The notes under the pieces were generated by a model. It saw nothing but the letters and a program-made list of their open reading frames with translations, was not told the DNA's origin and did no database searches. A stretch of 64,000 bases of DNA. Origin: JBDXHU01 sp039989475. Lineage in GTDB: Bacteria > Pseudomonadota > Gammaproteobacteria > Pseudomonadales > Halieaceae. Numbering within the stretch: the stretch's first letter is position 1; each line of letters opens with the position of its first letter. Shown in pieces: positions 7,902 to 17,437 of this stretch. The stretch spans positions 544,142 to 608,141 of the forward strand of contig JBDXHU010000010.1 in assembly GCA_039989475.1 (NCBI GenBank), in the 5' to 3' direction. Both the position numbers and the translations under genes were made by a program.

Positions 7902-9089
7902 ATGCCCCAGGGTCAAAAAATTCTTCTTCCTCTAGCCGTGGCTGGCGGTGGACTGTTGCTGGCCTTCCTGGTCGTAATGGGTAAGCCGCGCCCGGTGCCG
8001 GTGGAGGCGGAAGCAACCGCGCCACCGCTGGTGCAGGTCATGAGCGTCGAGCCGTCTGACCTGGTGTTAACGGTGACTACCCAGGGCACCGTGCGCCCAC
8101 GTCGAGAGGTGAATATCGTCAGCCAGGTCGGTGGCCTGGTGGAAAATGTGGACGAGCACTTCGCCGAGGGTGGCTTTTTCGATGCTGGCGAAGAACTGGT
8201 CAAGGTGGAAGATGCGGATTACCAGTTCGCCCTGGTCAGGGCGGAAGCGCGAGTCGCCGATGCCGCCCAGATCGTCGCCCAGGAAAAGGGGCGTAATCGC
8301 CAGGCCGCGAGAGAGTGGCGCGACCTCGGTAATGCCGAGGCTAACGACTTGTTTCTGCGCAAGCCACAATTGGCCGGTGCCGAAGCGAATTTACGCGCCG
8401 CAGAGGCCGATCTCGGCCAGGCCAGGCTCAATCTGCAACGCACTTCCATCAGTGCGCCTTTCAATGGCCGCGTCAGTGAGAAACATGTCGATGTGGGTCA
8501 GTACATAGCGCCGGGAACGACTGTAGCCCGGGTCTACGACACCGATGTGGTAGAAGTGCGGCTACCCCTGACTGACCGCCAGGTCGCCTTGCTGGACCTG
8601 CCGCTGAACTTCCAGGACGTGGCTGTGAATGGCGACGGTGCGGCGGTGCTGCTGCGGGCGCGCTTTGCTGACCGCGAATGGAAATGGAACGGTCGGGTAG
8701 TGCGCACTGATGCCAGCATTGATGTCGACAGTCGTGTGGTTTACGCAGTCGTCGAAGTGGAGCAGCCGTTTCAGCACGACACCGCCAGCGGTCGTCCGCC
8801 GCTGGGTATTGGCCTGTTTGTAGAGGCCGAAATCCAGGGTCGGCAGCTTGCCGAGGTCGCCACATTGCCACGGGGTGCCCTGCGCAACGATGGCAGCGTG
8901 TTATTGGTGGATGCGGATGATCGCTTGCAGTCGCGCGAGGTGCGGGTATTGAAGAGCAGTCCGCGCCAGGTGTGGGTGCAGGGTATACGGCTCAATGAAC
9001 GTGTCGTGGTGTCGCAGCCGGCGCTGGCCGTGAGCGGTATGGCGGTCACGGTGCGAGAAATCAAGACCCTGGCCGGGGGCCTGCAATGA
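7902..9089 (+). CDS. RND efflux periplasmic adaptor (membrane fusion protein)
   Basis: 395 residues. An N-terminal hydrophobic anchor (residues 6-24) is followed by barrel-sandwich, alpha-hairpin and beta-barrel segments of the HlyD/AcrA family; the lipoyl half-motifs VNIVSQVGGLVENV and LQRTSISAPFNGRVSEKHVD are clear. It joins the inner-membrane pump to an outer-membrane channel, which is not encoded nearby. The frame is open from 7803, but GGAG at 7891-7894 lies 7 nt before the ATG at 7902, which also gives a normal membrane anchor. The stop overlaps the permease start (ATGA). Confidence 0.9.
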   Translation: MPQGQKILLPLAVAGGGLLLAFLVVMGKPRPVPVEAEATAPPLVQVMSVEPSDLVLTVTTQGTVRPRREVNIVSQVGGLVENVDEHFAEGGFFDAGEELVKVEDADYQFALVRAEARVADAAQIVAQEKGRNRQAAREWRDLGNAEANDLFLRKPQLAGAEANLRAAEADLGQARLNLQRTSISAPFNGRVSEKHVDVGQYIAPGTTVARVYDTDVVEVRLPLTDRQVALLDLPLNFQDVAVNGDGAAVLLRARFADREWKWNGRVVRTDASIDVDSRVVYAVVEVEQPFQHDTASGRPPLGIGLFVEAEIQGRQLAEVATLPRGALRNDGSVLLVDADDRLQSREVRVLKSSPRQVWVQGIRLNERVVVSQPALAVSGMAVTVREIKTLAGGLQ

Positions 9090-12000
9090 ACGGAATCATC
9101 GCCTGGTTTGTGCGCAATCCCATTGCCGCCAACCTGTTGATGATTTTGATTGTTGTCGGTGGTCTTACGGGCATTCCAGCACTGGAAAAACAATTCTTTC
9201 CTGATTTTGAGATGGATACCGTCAGCGTCACCATGCCCTATCTCGGCGCCGGTCCCACCGAGGTGGAAGAGCAGATCTGCGTGCGTATTGAGGAGGCCGT
9301 GCACGACCTGAACGGGGTTAAGGAAATTCGTTCTACCGCTCGCGAGGGCAGCGGCACGGTCCTGATCGAAGCGGAGAGCGGCTACGACATGCAGCGCCTG
9401 ACATCCGAGGTGAAAACCCGGGTCGACGCAATTACCACCTTCCCGGCCGAGGCTGAGCGGCCAATCATTACTGAGCTGGCTCACCGTCATCACATGGTTA
9501 CCGTCACGGTTTCTGGCGATATTGGCGAAGAAAACCTGAAAGTACTGGGGGAATCCTACCGCGACGAACTGGCTGCATTGCCCCATGTGTCAGTGGTGGA
9601 AATTTCCTCACCGCGACCCTACGAGGTATCGGTGGAAGTATCCGAGTACACCTTGCGCCGCTATGGGCTGCGCTTTGATGATGTGCTCACCGCCATTCGC
9701 GCCTCCTCGCTGAACCTGCCGGCGGGATCAATCAAGGCTGAGTCCGGCGATATTCGCTTGCAAACCCGCGGCCAGGCCTATCAGCGGGCTGATTTCGAGA
9801 GCATTGTGCTGCTTAGCAAGCGCGATGGTACCCGCGTCTTGCTCGGTGATGTGGCAACGATTGTCGATGGCTTCGCCGACCAGGATGTGCGCAGTCGCTT
9901 CAATGATGAACCGTCGCATGACCTGCAGGTGTACGTGACCTCCAGGCCCAATGTGCTCAAGACCAGCGAAACTGTGACGGCCTGGGTAGAGGACGTGCAG
10001 GCGCGGTTGCCAGAGGGTGTGTCGGTGGTGATGTGGCGCGACCAATCGGTACCCTTCAAGAGTCGGGTCGAAACCCTGGTGAAAAACGGTATTGGCGGCC
10101 TGGTCCTGGTATTCCTGGTGTTGGTGCTATTCCTGCGACCTCTGCTGGCGATGTGGGTATGCGTGGGTATTGCCGTGGCCTTCCTTGGCACCTTCTTCCT
10201 GTTGCCCTATACCGGTATCCGGCTGGATATGATCTCGCTGTTCTCCTTCCTGCTGATACTGGGGATCGTGGTGGACGATGCCATAATCGTTAGTGAATCG
10301 ATACACACCCGGCAGGCGTCGGGTGATATGGGTGACCACGGCGCGATACTGGGTGCTATCGGCGTGGTCAAGCCGGTCATGTTCGCGGTCATTTCCACCA
10401 TGATTTTTTTCCTGCCCATGTGGTTTATGCCCGGTGATATGGCCGAAGTCGCCAGGGCAATTCCCACCGTGGTGATGCTGGCACTGAGCTTTTCCCTGCT
10501 GGAGTGTCTGCTGATCCTGCCGGCGCACCTGGCGCACATGCCTGCTGTCGAACCGGGTAATCGATCCTGGCTGACGCGGCTGGAACGGCTGCGCGAGCGC
10601 TGTGCCGCCAGCATGCTCAATTTTGCCGCCAATACCTATCGCCCCTTCCTGGAACGCTGCCTGCGCGCCAATTTGCTGACCCTGAGCCTGTTCTTTGTGG
10701 CGCTGGTGTTGACCATGAGTATCTACGCCGGCGGCTGGATCAAGTCGTCTTTCTTTCCCTCCGTGACGGCTGACTGGATTGTGGCCAGGGTTGAATTGCA
10801 GGAGGGCAGTGCCTTTCAGGGCACGCTGGATACCTTGCAGCAGGTGGAAGCGGCCGCGGTGCGGGTCAAGCAGGGCTACAACAGTTCTGACGAATCCGGT
10901 GCAGAGGCCCCGGCCATTGGCCACATCAACTCCTGGGGTCAGGAGAACCAGATCAGCGTTTGGATGGCGGTGGAAAACCCGGACCTGGATATCGCTGATA
11001 TCTCGACCCAGTGGCGTGAGGAAATAGGCGACCTGGGTGAGGTTGAGGATTTCACCCTCGCCTACACCTTGCGTGACAGTGGCAAGCCCATCAAGCTGGT
11101 GCTGGCCTCACCCTCGGTGACCGACCTGGAACTGGTCGCCGAGGAGCTGCGCGAAACCCTGCTCGCCTACCCCGGCGTGTATAACGTCAATGACAGCTTG
11201 CAGGCGCCGCGGGAAGAGATTGAACTGGAATTGAAGCCGGCGGCCGAGAACCTCGGTGTCACCCGTGCGGATCTGGCGCGCCAGGTGCGGCGTGCCTTCT
11301 ACGGGGCTGAAGCGCAGCGTATCCCGCGCACCCGCGAAGATGTCAAAGTGATGGTGCGTTACCCGGAGAAAGAGCGCATCTCTGTGGATAATCTCAACCA
11401 AATGCGTATTCGCACCCCCGATGGTCGCGAGGTACCCTTCGAGATCGTTGCCGACTTGCGCTTTGTTCCCGGCTACCAGACCATTGAGCGATTGGACCGC
11501 AAACGCACCCTGGAGGTCACCGCCGAGGTGGTGGCGGGCAAAGTCAGCCCGCGTGCGATTGTTGACGAGATCCTGCGAGAGCGGCTGCCCAGCTGGCGAA
11601 CCCTGTATCCCGGACTGAGCATGGCACTGGATGGCGAATTGCAGGAGGAGCAGGAATTCCGCAGCGCCATGATCAAGTACATGGGTCTTTCCATGCTCAT
11701 CATCTACGGATTAATGGCGATACCGTTCCGCTCCTATTGGCAGCCGGTCTTGATCCTCACCGCGGTTCCCTTCGGTATCATGGGGGCGATTCTCGGCCAC
11801 ATGATCATGGGCCGCGAGATCAGCATGTTTTCCCTGTTGGGGGTATTGGCCTGTGCCGGGGTGGTGGTCAACGACAACCTGGTGCTGATTGATCGTATCA
11901 ACCAGCTGCGCGATAAAGGCCTGTCGGTGCTGGAGTCACTGCTGCAGGGCGGCCAGGACCGTTTTCGCCCGATTATCCTGACCTCTATGACGACCTTCAT

Positions 12001-12199
12001 CGGCCTGCTGCCGATTATGTCCGAGACCAGCGTGCAGGCCCAGTTCCTGATACCGATGGTGATCTCACTGGCCTACGGCGTGTTATTTGCAACCGGGGTC
12101 ACGCTTGTGCTGGTACCCTCCCTGTACCTGCTTGGAGAGCAGCTACAGGATCGATTTTTCAGGCGCCAGTCGCTGCTGACAGAGTCCTCAGTGAACTGA
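9086..12199 (+). CDS. RND efflux permease, AcrB/MMPL-type
   Basis: 1037-residue inner-membrane pump subunit with the 12-helix RND layout: helix 1 at residues 12-30, a large periplasmic loop, then helices 2-6 with the proton-relay pair D397-D398 in GIVVDDAII, a second loop and the C-terminal helices. The second-half motif GVLACAGVVVNDNLVLIDRI is typical of the HAE-like clade common in marine Proteobacteria. Export of hydrophobic or amphiphilic compounds is likely; the substrate is unknown. It is translationally coupled to the adaptor gene and overlaps the convergent hslO gene by 12 bp. Confidence 0.92.
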   Translation: MNGIIAWFVRNPIAANLLMILIVVGGLTGIPALEKQFFPDFEMDTVSVTMPYLGAGPTEVEEQICVRIEEAVHDLNGVKEIRSTAREGSGTVLIEAESGYDMQRLTSEVKTRVDAITTFPAEAERPIITELAHRHHMVTVTVSGDIGEENLKVLGESYRDELAALPHVSVVEISSPRPYEVSVEVSEYTLRRYGLRFDDVLTAIRASSLNLPAGSIKAESGDIRLQTRGQAYQRADFESIVLLSKRDGTRVLLGDVATIVDGFADQDVRSRFNDEPSHDLQVYVTSRPNVLKTSETVTAWVEDVQARLPEGVSVVMWRDQSVPFKSRVETLVKNGIGGLVLVFLVLVLFLRPLLAMWVCVGIAVAFLGTFFLLPYTGIRLDMISLFSFLLILGIVVDDAIIVSESIHTRQASGDMGDHGAILGAIGVVKPVMFAVISTMIFFLPMWFMPGDMAEVARAIPTVVMLALSFSLLECLLILPAHLAHMPAVEPGNRSWLTRLERLRERCAASMLNFAANTYRPFLERCLRANLLTLSLFFVALVLTMSIYAGGWIKSSFFPSVTADWIVARVELQEGSAFQGTLDTLQQVEAAAVRVKQGYNSSDESGAEAPAIGHINSWGQENQISVWMAVENPDLDIADISTQWREEIGDLGEVEDFTLAYTLRDSGKPIKLVLASPSVTDLELVAEELRETLLAYPGVYNVNDSLQAPREEIELELKPAAENLGVTRADLARQVRRAFYGAEAQRIPRTREDVKVMVRYPEKERISVDNLNQMRIRTPDGREVPFEIVADLRFVPGYQTIERLDRKRTLEVTAEVVAGKVSPRAIVDEILRERLPSWRTLYPGLSMALDGELQEEQEFRSAMIKYMGLSMLIIYGLMAIPFRSYWQPVLILTAVPFGIMGAILGHMIMGREISMFSLLGVLACAGVVVNDNLVLIDRINQLRDKGLSVLESLLQGGQDRFRPIILTSMTTFIGLLPIMSETSVQAQFLIPMVISLAYGVLFATGVTLVLVPSLYLLGEQLQDRFFRRQSLLTESSVN

Positions 12200-13063
12200 G
12201 CCCGGGCTCAGCTGGCCTAGCTGCTCGGCAAAGTCCTGACGCGTAAATTGGTACTGCTGGTTGCAAAATTCGCAGTCCATTACGATGTCTTCTTCCTCTT
12301 CCAGCAACTCGACCAGGTCGCTGCTGCCAATGGATAACAAGGCGCGGTGGCAGCGCTCGCGCGAACAACTGCAGGCAAACTGCACCCTGTGGCCGTCAAA
12401 CAGGCGCACCTGCTCTTCGTTAAACAAGTGGTAGAGCAGGGTTTCCTGCTCCAGTTCCAATACTTCAGTTGTTTGCACGGTTTCGGCCAGGACACAGACG
12501 TTCTGCCACTGCTGTTCGCGCGCGCCGGCGTCGTGCGTGACCTGCTCAGGTAGTTGCTGCAATAACAGCCCCGCACAAGTTTCACCGTTGCTGGCCAGCC
12601 ACAGTCGTGTCGCCAGCTGCTCGGAGTTTTCGAAATAGCTCTCGATACAGGCCGCCAGCGAGCCACCGTCCAGTGGCACAATGCCCTGGTAGCGCTGGCC
12701 CTCAAGCGGCTCGATGGTGATGGCGAGCTGCCCATCGCGCAGCAAGCTGCTGAATTCAGTGGCGGTAGCCTGCTCTGCGCCACGGGCAATGGCCCGCACG
12801 GCCAGTTCATTGCTGCACTCCGCCATCAATAGGGGGATCTGGCCCTGGCTTTGTGCCTGCAGGATTAGCCGACCTTCAAATTTGATGGTGGTACTGAGCA
12901 GTACTGAGGCTGCCAGGAACTCACCCAGCAGCCGGCCGACCCCGGGGGCATACTGATGAATATCGAGGATCTCACGGTAGGCCTTATCGAGATGTACGAC
13001 CTCGCCGCGGATATCCGCCTGCTCAAATATAAATTTGCGTGTCAGGTCCCTGGTGTCGCTCAT
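12188..13063 (-). CDS. hslO: redox-regulated chaperone Hsp33
   Basis: 291 residues, the family's normal length. The C-terminal redox switch is complete: CSC (in FACSCSRERC) and CEFC bind zinc when reduced and form disulfides on oxidation, which activates holdase activity in the cytoplasm. It is the last gene of a yrfG-hslR-hslO operon; its start overlaps the end of hslR by 4 bp. The 3' end overlaps the convergent RND permease gene. Confidence 0.95.
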   Translation of the reverse strand: MSDTRDLTRKFIFEQADIRGEVVHLDKAYREILDIHQYAPGVGRLLGEFLAASVLLSTTIKFEGRLILQAQSQGQIPLLMAECSNELAVRAIARGAEQATATEFSSLLRDGQLAITIEPLEGQRYQGIVPLDGGSLAACIESYFENSEQLATRLWLASNGETCAGLLLQQLPEQVTHDAGAREQQWQNVCVLAETVQTTEVLELEQETLLYHLFNEEQVRLFDGHRVQFACSCSRERCHRALLSIGSSDLVELLEEEEDIVMDCEFCNQQYQFTRQDFAEQLGQLSPGSVH

Positions 13064-13452
13064 ATATCTTGCTTGAACCTGTGAATTTGGCGGCGCTGTT
13101 TCTTGGTAGGCCGGGTCTCCGGGCGATGCAGCATGCCACCGGCGGCCTTGCGAGCCGCCGCCGCGTCCTCACGCCGCTTAAGGCTCTCGGCGCTTTCCTG
13201 GTAGAGTTGCTGCGCCTCGGGGGCGCCACGGCGCTGGTCAGACAGGGCCAGTACGATAATCATTTTTTCATCAAAGCCCTGGCGAATACTGAGACTGTCG
13301 CCGACGCTGATCTCCTTGCTCACCTTGGCTTTTTGGCCCTGCAGCTGCACTTTGCCGCCTTCGATAGCCTGCTTGGCGAGGCTGCGCGTCTTGTAGAAAC
13401 GCGCCGCCCATAACCATTTGTCCAACCGCAGCTTGTCCATGGTTTGCGTCAC
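13060..13452 (-). CDS. hslR: Hsp15 ribosome-associated heat shock protein
   Basis: 130 residues. The S4 RNA-binding domain occupies residues 7-70 (DKLRLDKWLWAARFYKTRSL and the following GGKVQLQGQKAKVS), followed by a basic C-terminal tail (RPTKKQRRQIHRFKQDI) as in E. coli Hsp15. It rescues stalled 50S subunits carrying peptidyl-tRNA. Its start overlaps the yrfG stop (ATGA) and its stop overlaps the hslO start, so the three genes are translationally coupled, as in enterobacteria. Confidence 0.95.
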   Translation of the reverse strand: MTQTMDKLRLDKWLWAARFYKTRSLAKQAIEGGKVQLQGQKAKVSKEISVGDSLSIRQGFDEKMIIVLALSDQRRGAPEAQQLYQESAESLKRREDAAAARKAAGGMLHRPETRPTKKQRRQIHRFKQDI

Positions 13453-14108
13453 TCTGTCCCGGGCATGATCTCATCGAAATGATGAATGCCGGGAAAACGT
13501 GTGTCCAGACGTTTCTGCAATTTGCTGTCGGGTTGTAGCAGGGTCAGCAGGTGGGCGATGCCATAGCGATGTGCGGCATCGAGTACGCTTTCAGTGTCGT
13601 CGATCAACAGGGTGCGGGCCGGCTGGAATGGATGCAGCGCGTGCAGTCGATGCCAGAATTCGATTTCCTCTTTCGCCGCGCTCAACTCGTGTGACACCAC
13701 CATGGCGTCGAACCAGCTGCCGATACCGGTGGCGGATAGCTTCAGGTCCAGTACCTTGCGGTGGGCATTGGTCACCAGTAGTACTCGCTTGTCACTCTTT
13801 TGCAGTCGCCGCAGGAAGTCTTCCACATACGGGCGCACACTGATCATGTGCTGCACTTCCTGCTTGAGTGAGGGGATGTCCAGCTGCAATTGCTCCGACC
13901 AGTAGTCCACGCAGTACCAGGACAGGGAGCCGCGTGCCTGTTCAAAACGCTGCGCCAACTGCTTGCGACTTTCGGCCTCGTCGCGTCGGTGGATCTCCGC
14001 GTAACGCCTGGGCACGTGTCTGGACCAGAAGTAGTTGTCGTAATGCAGGTCGAGCAGGGTGCCGTCCATGTCCAGCAGTACGGTATCAATGTGGTCCCAG
14101 TCAATCAC
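13449..14108 (-). CDS. yrfG: GMP/IMP nucleotidase YrfG (HAD superfamily)
   Basis: HAD-family 5'-nucleotidase. The catalytic motif I is DTVLLDMDGTLLDL, with nucleophile and acid Asp residues; motif II is LLVTNAH and motif IV is LLIDDTESVLDAA. Position upstream of hslR is conserved in many gammaproteobacteria. I prefer the GTG at 14108 (protein start VIDWDHIDTVLL), because it matches the E. coli protein's length and has CAGGAG upstream; a TTG at 14168 would add 20 residues. The gene is divergent from apbE. Confidence 0.85.
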   Translation of the reverse strand: MIDWDHIDTVLLDMDGTLLDLHYDNYFWSRHVPRRYAEIHRRDEAESRKQLAQRFEQARGSLSWYCVDYWSEQLQLDIPSLKQEVQHMISVRPYVEDFLRRLQKSDKRVLLVTNAHRKVLDLKLSATGIGSWFDAMVVSHELSAAKEEIEFWHRLHALHPFQPARTLLIDDTESVLDAAHRYGIAHLLTLLQPDSKLQKRLDTRFPGIHHFDEIMPGTE

Positions 14109-14177
14109 GTGGCCGGCAGCTCCTGGCAGGTGGCTGGCTAGTTTGCCGCCCGTCCGCGGCTGTGGCAACCTGAGCCC

Positions 14178-15146
14178 ATGCGATTGTTACTATTCCTATG
14201 CCTGTTGTTACCCCTGCCGGCCGCCGCCGAGTGGCACCGGGAGAGCCGCGACATGATGGGCACCCGTATCGAAGTGGAGCTTTGGTCGGAGCGGGAAGAG
14301 CAGGCCCTGCGGGCCATTGCGCGGGTCATGGACTCGATGGCGCAGGTCAACGCGCTGATGAACCCCTGGGATGAGGACAGCGAACTGGCCCTGCTGAATC
14401 GCGAGGCGCAGCACAGGGCGGTTCCGGTGTCAGCCGAGCTGTACACGGTGATTGAGCGGGCCCTTTACTATTCCCGCCTGAGCGAGGGGGCATTCGACAT
14501 CAGCTTTGCCTCGGTGGGCCAGTTCTATGATTATCGAGCGGCCCAGGCGCCGGATGCTGAGCGGGTAGCGGCATACCGGGACAAGATTAATTACCGCGCC
14601 ATCAAGCTGCACCCGCAGTCGCGCAGCATCAGCTACGATATCGAGGGGCTGCAGGTGGACCTGGGTGGTATTGCCAAGGGCTATGCGGTGGATCGCGGCA
14701 TCGACATCCTGGTTGAAGAGGGTATACGCGGCGGCGTGGTAAGCGCCGGTGGCGATAGCCGGATTCTGGGTGACCTGGGTGATCGTCCGCGTACTATCGG
14801 TATTCGTCATCCGCGCAAGGAAGGCGAGTTTGCGGTGATGATCCCGCTGGCCGATACGGCGATTTCCACCTCCGGTGATTATGAGCGCTTCTTCATACAG
14901 GATGGGGTGCGGGTGCATCATATCCTCGACCCTGGCACTGGCCGTTCCTCGGCGTCCATGCAAAGTGCCAGCATACTCAGTGACCGGGCCATCGATAGCG
15001 ATGCTTTATCAACCACGACCTTCGTGTTGGGGGTGGGAAAAGGCCTGGCCCTGATCAACAGCCTGCCCGGTGTGGATGCGATTATCATCGACGCCGAAGG
15101 CAAGCTCCATTATTCTGACGGATTGTTGCGCGAACAGTCGCCCTGA
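14178..15146 (+). CDS. apbE: FAD:protein FMN transferase ApbE
   Basis: 322 residues with a cleavable signal peptide (MRLLLFLCLLLPLPAAA). Family motifs are present in order: MMGTRIEVELW near residue 30, DLGGIAKGYAVDRG near 163, SAGGDSRILG, ISTSGDYERFF and HHILDPGTGRS. ApbE transfers FMN from FAD onto Thr/Ser of partner redox proteins in the periplasm, using Mg2+. No protein with an obvious FMN-bind domain or DGxTGAT-type acceptor motif was found nearby, so its target is unclear. In several bacteria apbE genes cluster with DUF3570, DUF4266 and TlpA genes; here those lie 1.1-3 kb away, converging on it. Confidence 0.92.
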   Translation: MRLLLFLCLLLPLPAAAEWHRESRDMMGTRIEVELWSEREEQALRAIARVMDSMAQVNALMNPWDEDSELALLNREAQHRAVPVSAELYTVIERALYYSRLSEGAFDISFASVGQFYDYRAAQAPDAERVAAYRDKINYRAIKLHPQSRSISYDIEGLQVDLGGIAKGYAVDRGIDILVEEGIRGGVVSAGGDSRILGDLGDRPRTIGIRHPRKEGEFAVMIPLADTAISTSGDYERFFIQDGVRVHHILDPGTGRSSASMQSASILSDRAIDSDALSTTTFVLGVGKGLALINSLPGVDAIIIDAEGKLHYSDGLLREQSP

Positions 15147-15183
15147 GTGCTGGCTGCGTACTAACCGAAACGGAAAAATTCTT

Positions 15184-16305
15184 ATGAAATTACGCTACAA
15201 GATTGGCGGGACGATCGTCGTATTGCTGGTGCTGGCGCTTTCGTCGCTGGCGCTGGTGCTGAGCCACAATAAGGCCTGCCCCACGGCACCCGAGCTGGCC
15301 GCCGGCAGCAACACCATGAAGGCCATCGTCTATCGCTGCTATGGCCCGCCGGAAGTCTTGCAGCTCGAGGACAGGGAAATGCCCACCGTGGCAGACAATG
15401 AAGTGCTGGTGAAGATCGAGGCGGCATCGGTCAATCCACTGGACTGGCACTATATGCGTGGAGCCCCGTATGTCATGCGCCTGATGGGTGCCGGGCTGGG
15501 AGCGCCTGCAGACACCAGCATGGGTGTCGACTTTGCTGGCACTATCGAGGCGGTTGGCAGTGATGTCACGCGCTTCCAGCCCGGCGATGAGGTATTTGGC
15601 GGCCGCGGTGGAGCCTTCGGCGAGTACCTGAGTATGCCCGAAGATCGAGCCATAAGCCTGAAGCCTGACAACGTGAGCTTCGAGCAAGCGGCGGCGGTGC
15701 CGATTGCAGCAGTTTCCGCCTTGCAGGCGCTGCGCGACAAGGGGCAGTTACAGGCGGGACAAAAAGTACTGATCAATGGCGCCTCGGGCGGTGTGGGTAC
15801 CTACGCCGTGCAAATTGCCAAGGCCATGGGAGCCGAGGTTACTGGTGTCTGCAGCACTCGCAATCTGGACATGGTCCGTTCCATTGGCGCGGATCACGTG
15901 ATTGATTACAAGAAAGATAATTTCACCGAGCGCGAGGAGCGCTATGACCTGGTCATAGACAATGTCGGTAATCACTCCTTCCTCGCCTATCGGAATGTTC
16001 TAAAGCCGGGTGGCATGCTGGTCATCGTCGGGGGATCCAGTGGTAATTGGATAGGCCCCTTCACCAACCCGCTCAAGGCAGTGGTCGGGTCACCCTTTGT
16101 CGATTATGACTTCGCCATGCTGATGGCGGTGATGAACCAGGATGATCTCGCCTTCCTGGCGGAGTTAATGGCGTCCGGCGAGATGAGCTCCGTGATTGAC
16201 CGCCGCTACCCCTTGAGTGAGGTGGCTGAGGCGGTCGCCTACTCCGAGTCAGGGCGTGCCCGCGGCAAGATCATAGTCAACGTGGTAGCTAATACCACAG
16301 AGTAA
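15184..16305 (+). CDS. membrane-anchored NAD(P)-dependent MDR oxidoreductase
   Basis: 373 residues. Residues 8-30 form one hydrophobic helix. The catalytic part begins MKAIVYRCYGPPEVLQLEDR near residue 46 and is a zinc-free medium-chain reductase of the quinone oxidoreductase/RTN4IP1 group, with the nucleotide motif NGASGGVGTYAVQIAK and no structural-zinc cysteines. It would reduce quinones or enones using NAD(P)H. An anchor is unusual for this family; topology (cytoplasm-facing is expected from cofactor supply) is inferred. Start at ATG 15184; a longer open frame to 15070 overlaps apbE and was not used. Its stop overlaps the DUF3570 gene. Confidence 0.8.
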   Translation: MKLRYKIGGTIVVLLVLALSSLALVLSHNKACPTAPELAAGSNTMKAIVYRCYGPPEVLQLEDREMPTVADNEVLVKIEAASVNPLDWHYMRGAPYVMRLMGAGLGAPADTSMGVDFAGTIEAVGSDVTRFQPGDEVFGGRGGAFGEYLSMPEDRAISLKPDNVSFEQAAAVPIAAVSALQALRDKGQLQAGQKVLINGASGGVGTYAVQIAKAMGAEVTGVCSTRNLDMVRSIGADHVIDYKKDNFTEREERYDLVIDNVGNHSFLAYRNVLKPGGMLVIVGGSSGNWIGPFTNPLKAVVGSPFVDYDFAMLMAVMNQDDLAFLAELMASGEMSSVIDRRYPLSEVAEAVAYSESGRARGKIIVNVVANTTE

Positions 16306-17437
16306 ACAAGACCTTGAATACATCCGCGTCCAGCTCGTAGAGCTTTTCTTCGCCAGGGACAGCGCTCTGGTCGCGCAGGTCGGAAAAATTGTCGTAGTTA
16401 AAATACATCCGGTCCCACTGCAGACTCAGGGCCACTTTCTCGATGCCACTGTAGCTCAGTGGTCGCTCATAGCTGAGATAGGCGGACAGGGTGTGGCTGT
16501 CGAAGTCACTGAGCTCCTTGTCCCGCGCGCGGTAGTCCTTCTCATCCTGTGACGGCACCAGGAACATGTCGCTGTAGAAATCCGCTCCATCCTGCTTGTA
16601 GTAGCGATAGCCCAGGTCGAGGATAAAGTGCTTCCACAGTACGTGTGTATAGCCTATGTGCGCGGTATTCGCGTCAATGCCCCAGTCATCGGTGAAGTAG
16701 CGATAGCCACTGCCGAGGGTGGCACGCCAGGGTAAATGATAGAGAAACTTGAGGCCGGCGGCGTCACTGGTACGGGTATTGGGATAGACCTCGGTGGCCT
16801 GTTGAAAGCCTGCGCTGGGGTCCAGCGGGTCGCTGAGGTAGCGATAGGTGCGGTAGGGGTTGTTGAGATAGCCTTCGTCGGTAATCGCCTCGTAATTGAA
16901 TGCCATGATCAGGTTAGGTCGCAATATCTGGCTAATGCCAACCCGGTAATTGTGACGGTCGATTTCCTCGGAGAACGCATCATTGCCGTTTTGCTCGACG
17001 GTATCGTCGCCGCGGCTATAGCCAAAGCTGATGTTGGTCAGATCCCCAAAGAAGTCCTGGCTGATGCCGGCGTAATAGGTGTCCGCGGTGTAATCGCTCT
17101 CATCGCTGTGGGTGTAGCCGGCGCTGAAAATACTTTTGCCGTGCAGGTAATCCCCGCCCAGGCTGTATTCCGTGCGCTGCTCGGAGTACTCGCTGGCACC
17201 GCTGGTAATTACGTCGATCGAAGCGCTGCTGACATTGTCGACGTAGTAATTACCACTGACGGAAACGGTCTCCGCGAAATTTTTTCGCATTAACACGGAA
17301 GGGCCATCAATGGTGACGCCGCCGCCGTCATAGCGGTGATACATGGCGTCACCCCGTTCCACCGGCAGGGTCACGGCCTGTGCCTGCCAGGTGCCTGCCA
17401 GCAGCACCAGTAATAGTAGTAACCTAGTTGCAGCCAC
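16289..17437 (-). CDS. DUF3570 outer-membrane beta-barrel protein
   Basis: 382 residues. After an N-terminal signal peptide (VAATRLLLLLVLLAG to about QAQA) the protein is a succession of amphipathic beta strands rich in Tyr, Gly and Asp, ending in the aromatic VLFTLWY expected of an outer-membrane barrel. The whole-length pattern matches DUF3570. It is the last gene of the leftward operon. The GTG at 17437 has GGAGG just upstream and lies within the end of the DUF4266 gene (14-bp overlap); upstream ATGs would put a long charged stretch before the signal peptide. Function unknown. Confidence 0.8.
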   Translation of the reverse strand: MAATRLLLLLVLLAGTWQAQAVTLPVERGDAMYHRYDGGGVTIDGPSVLMRKNFAETVSVSGNYYVDNVSSASIDVITSGASEYSEQRTEYSLGGDYLHGKSIFSAGYTHSDESDYTADTYYAGISQDFFGDLTNISFGYSRGDDTVEQNGNDAFSEEIDRHNYRVGISQILRPNLIMAFNYEAITDEGYLNNPYRTYRYLSDPLDPSAGFQQATEVYPNTRTSDAAGLKFLYHLPWRATLGSGYRYFTDDWGIDANTAHIGYTHVLWKHFILDLGYRYYKQDGADFYSDMFLVPSQDEKDYRARDKELSDFDSHTLSAYLSYERPLSYSGIEKVALSLQWDRMYFNYDNFSDLRDQSAVPGEEKLYELDADVFKVLFTLWY

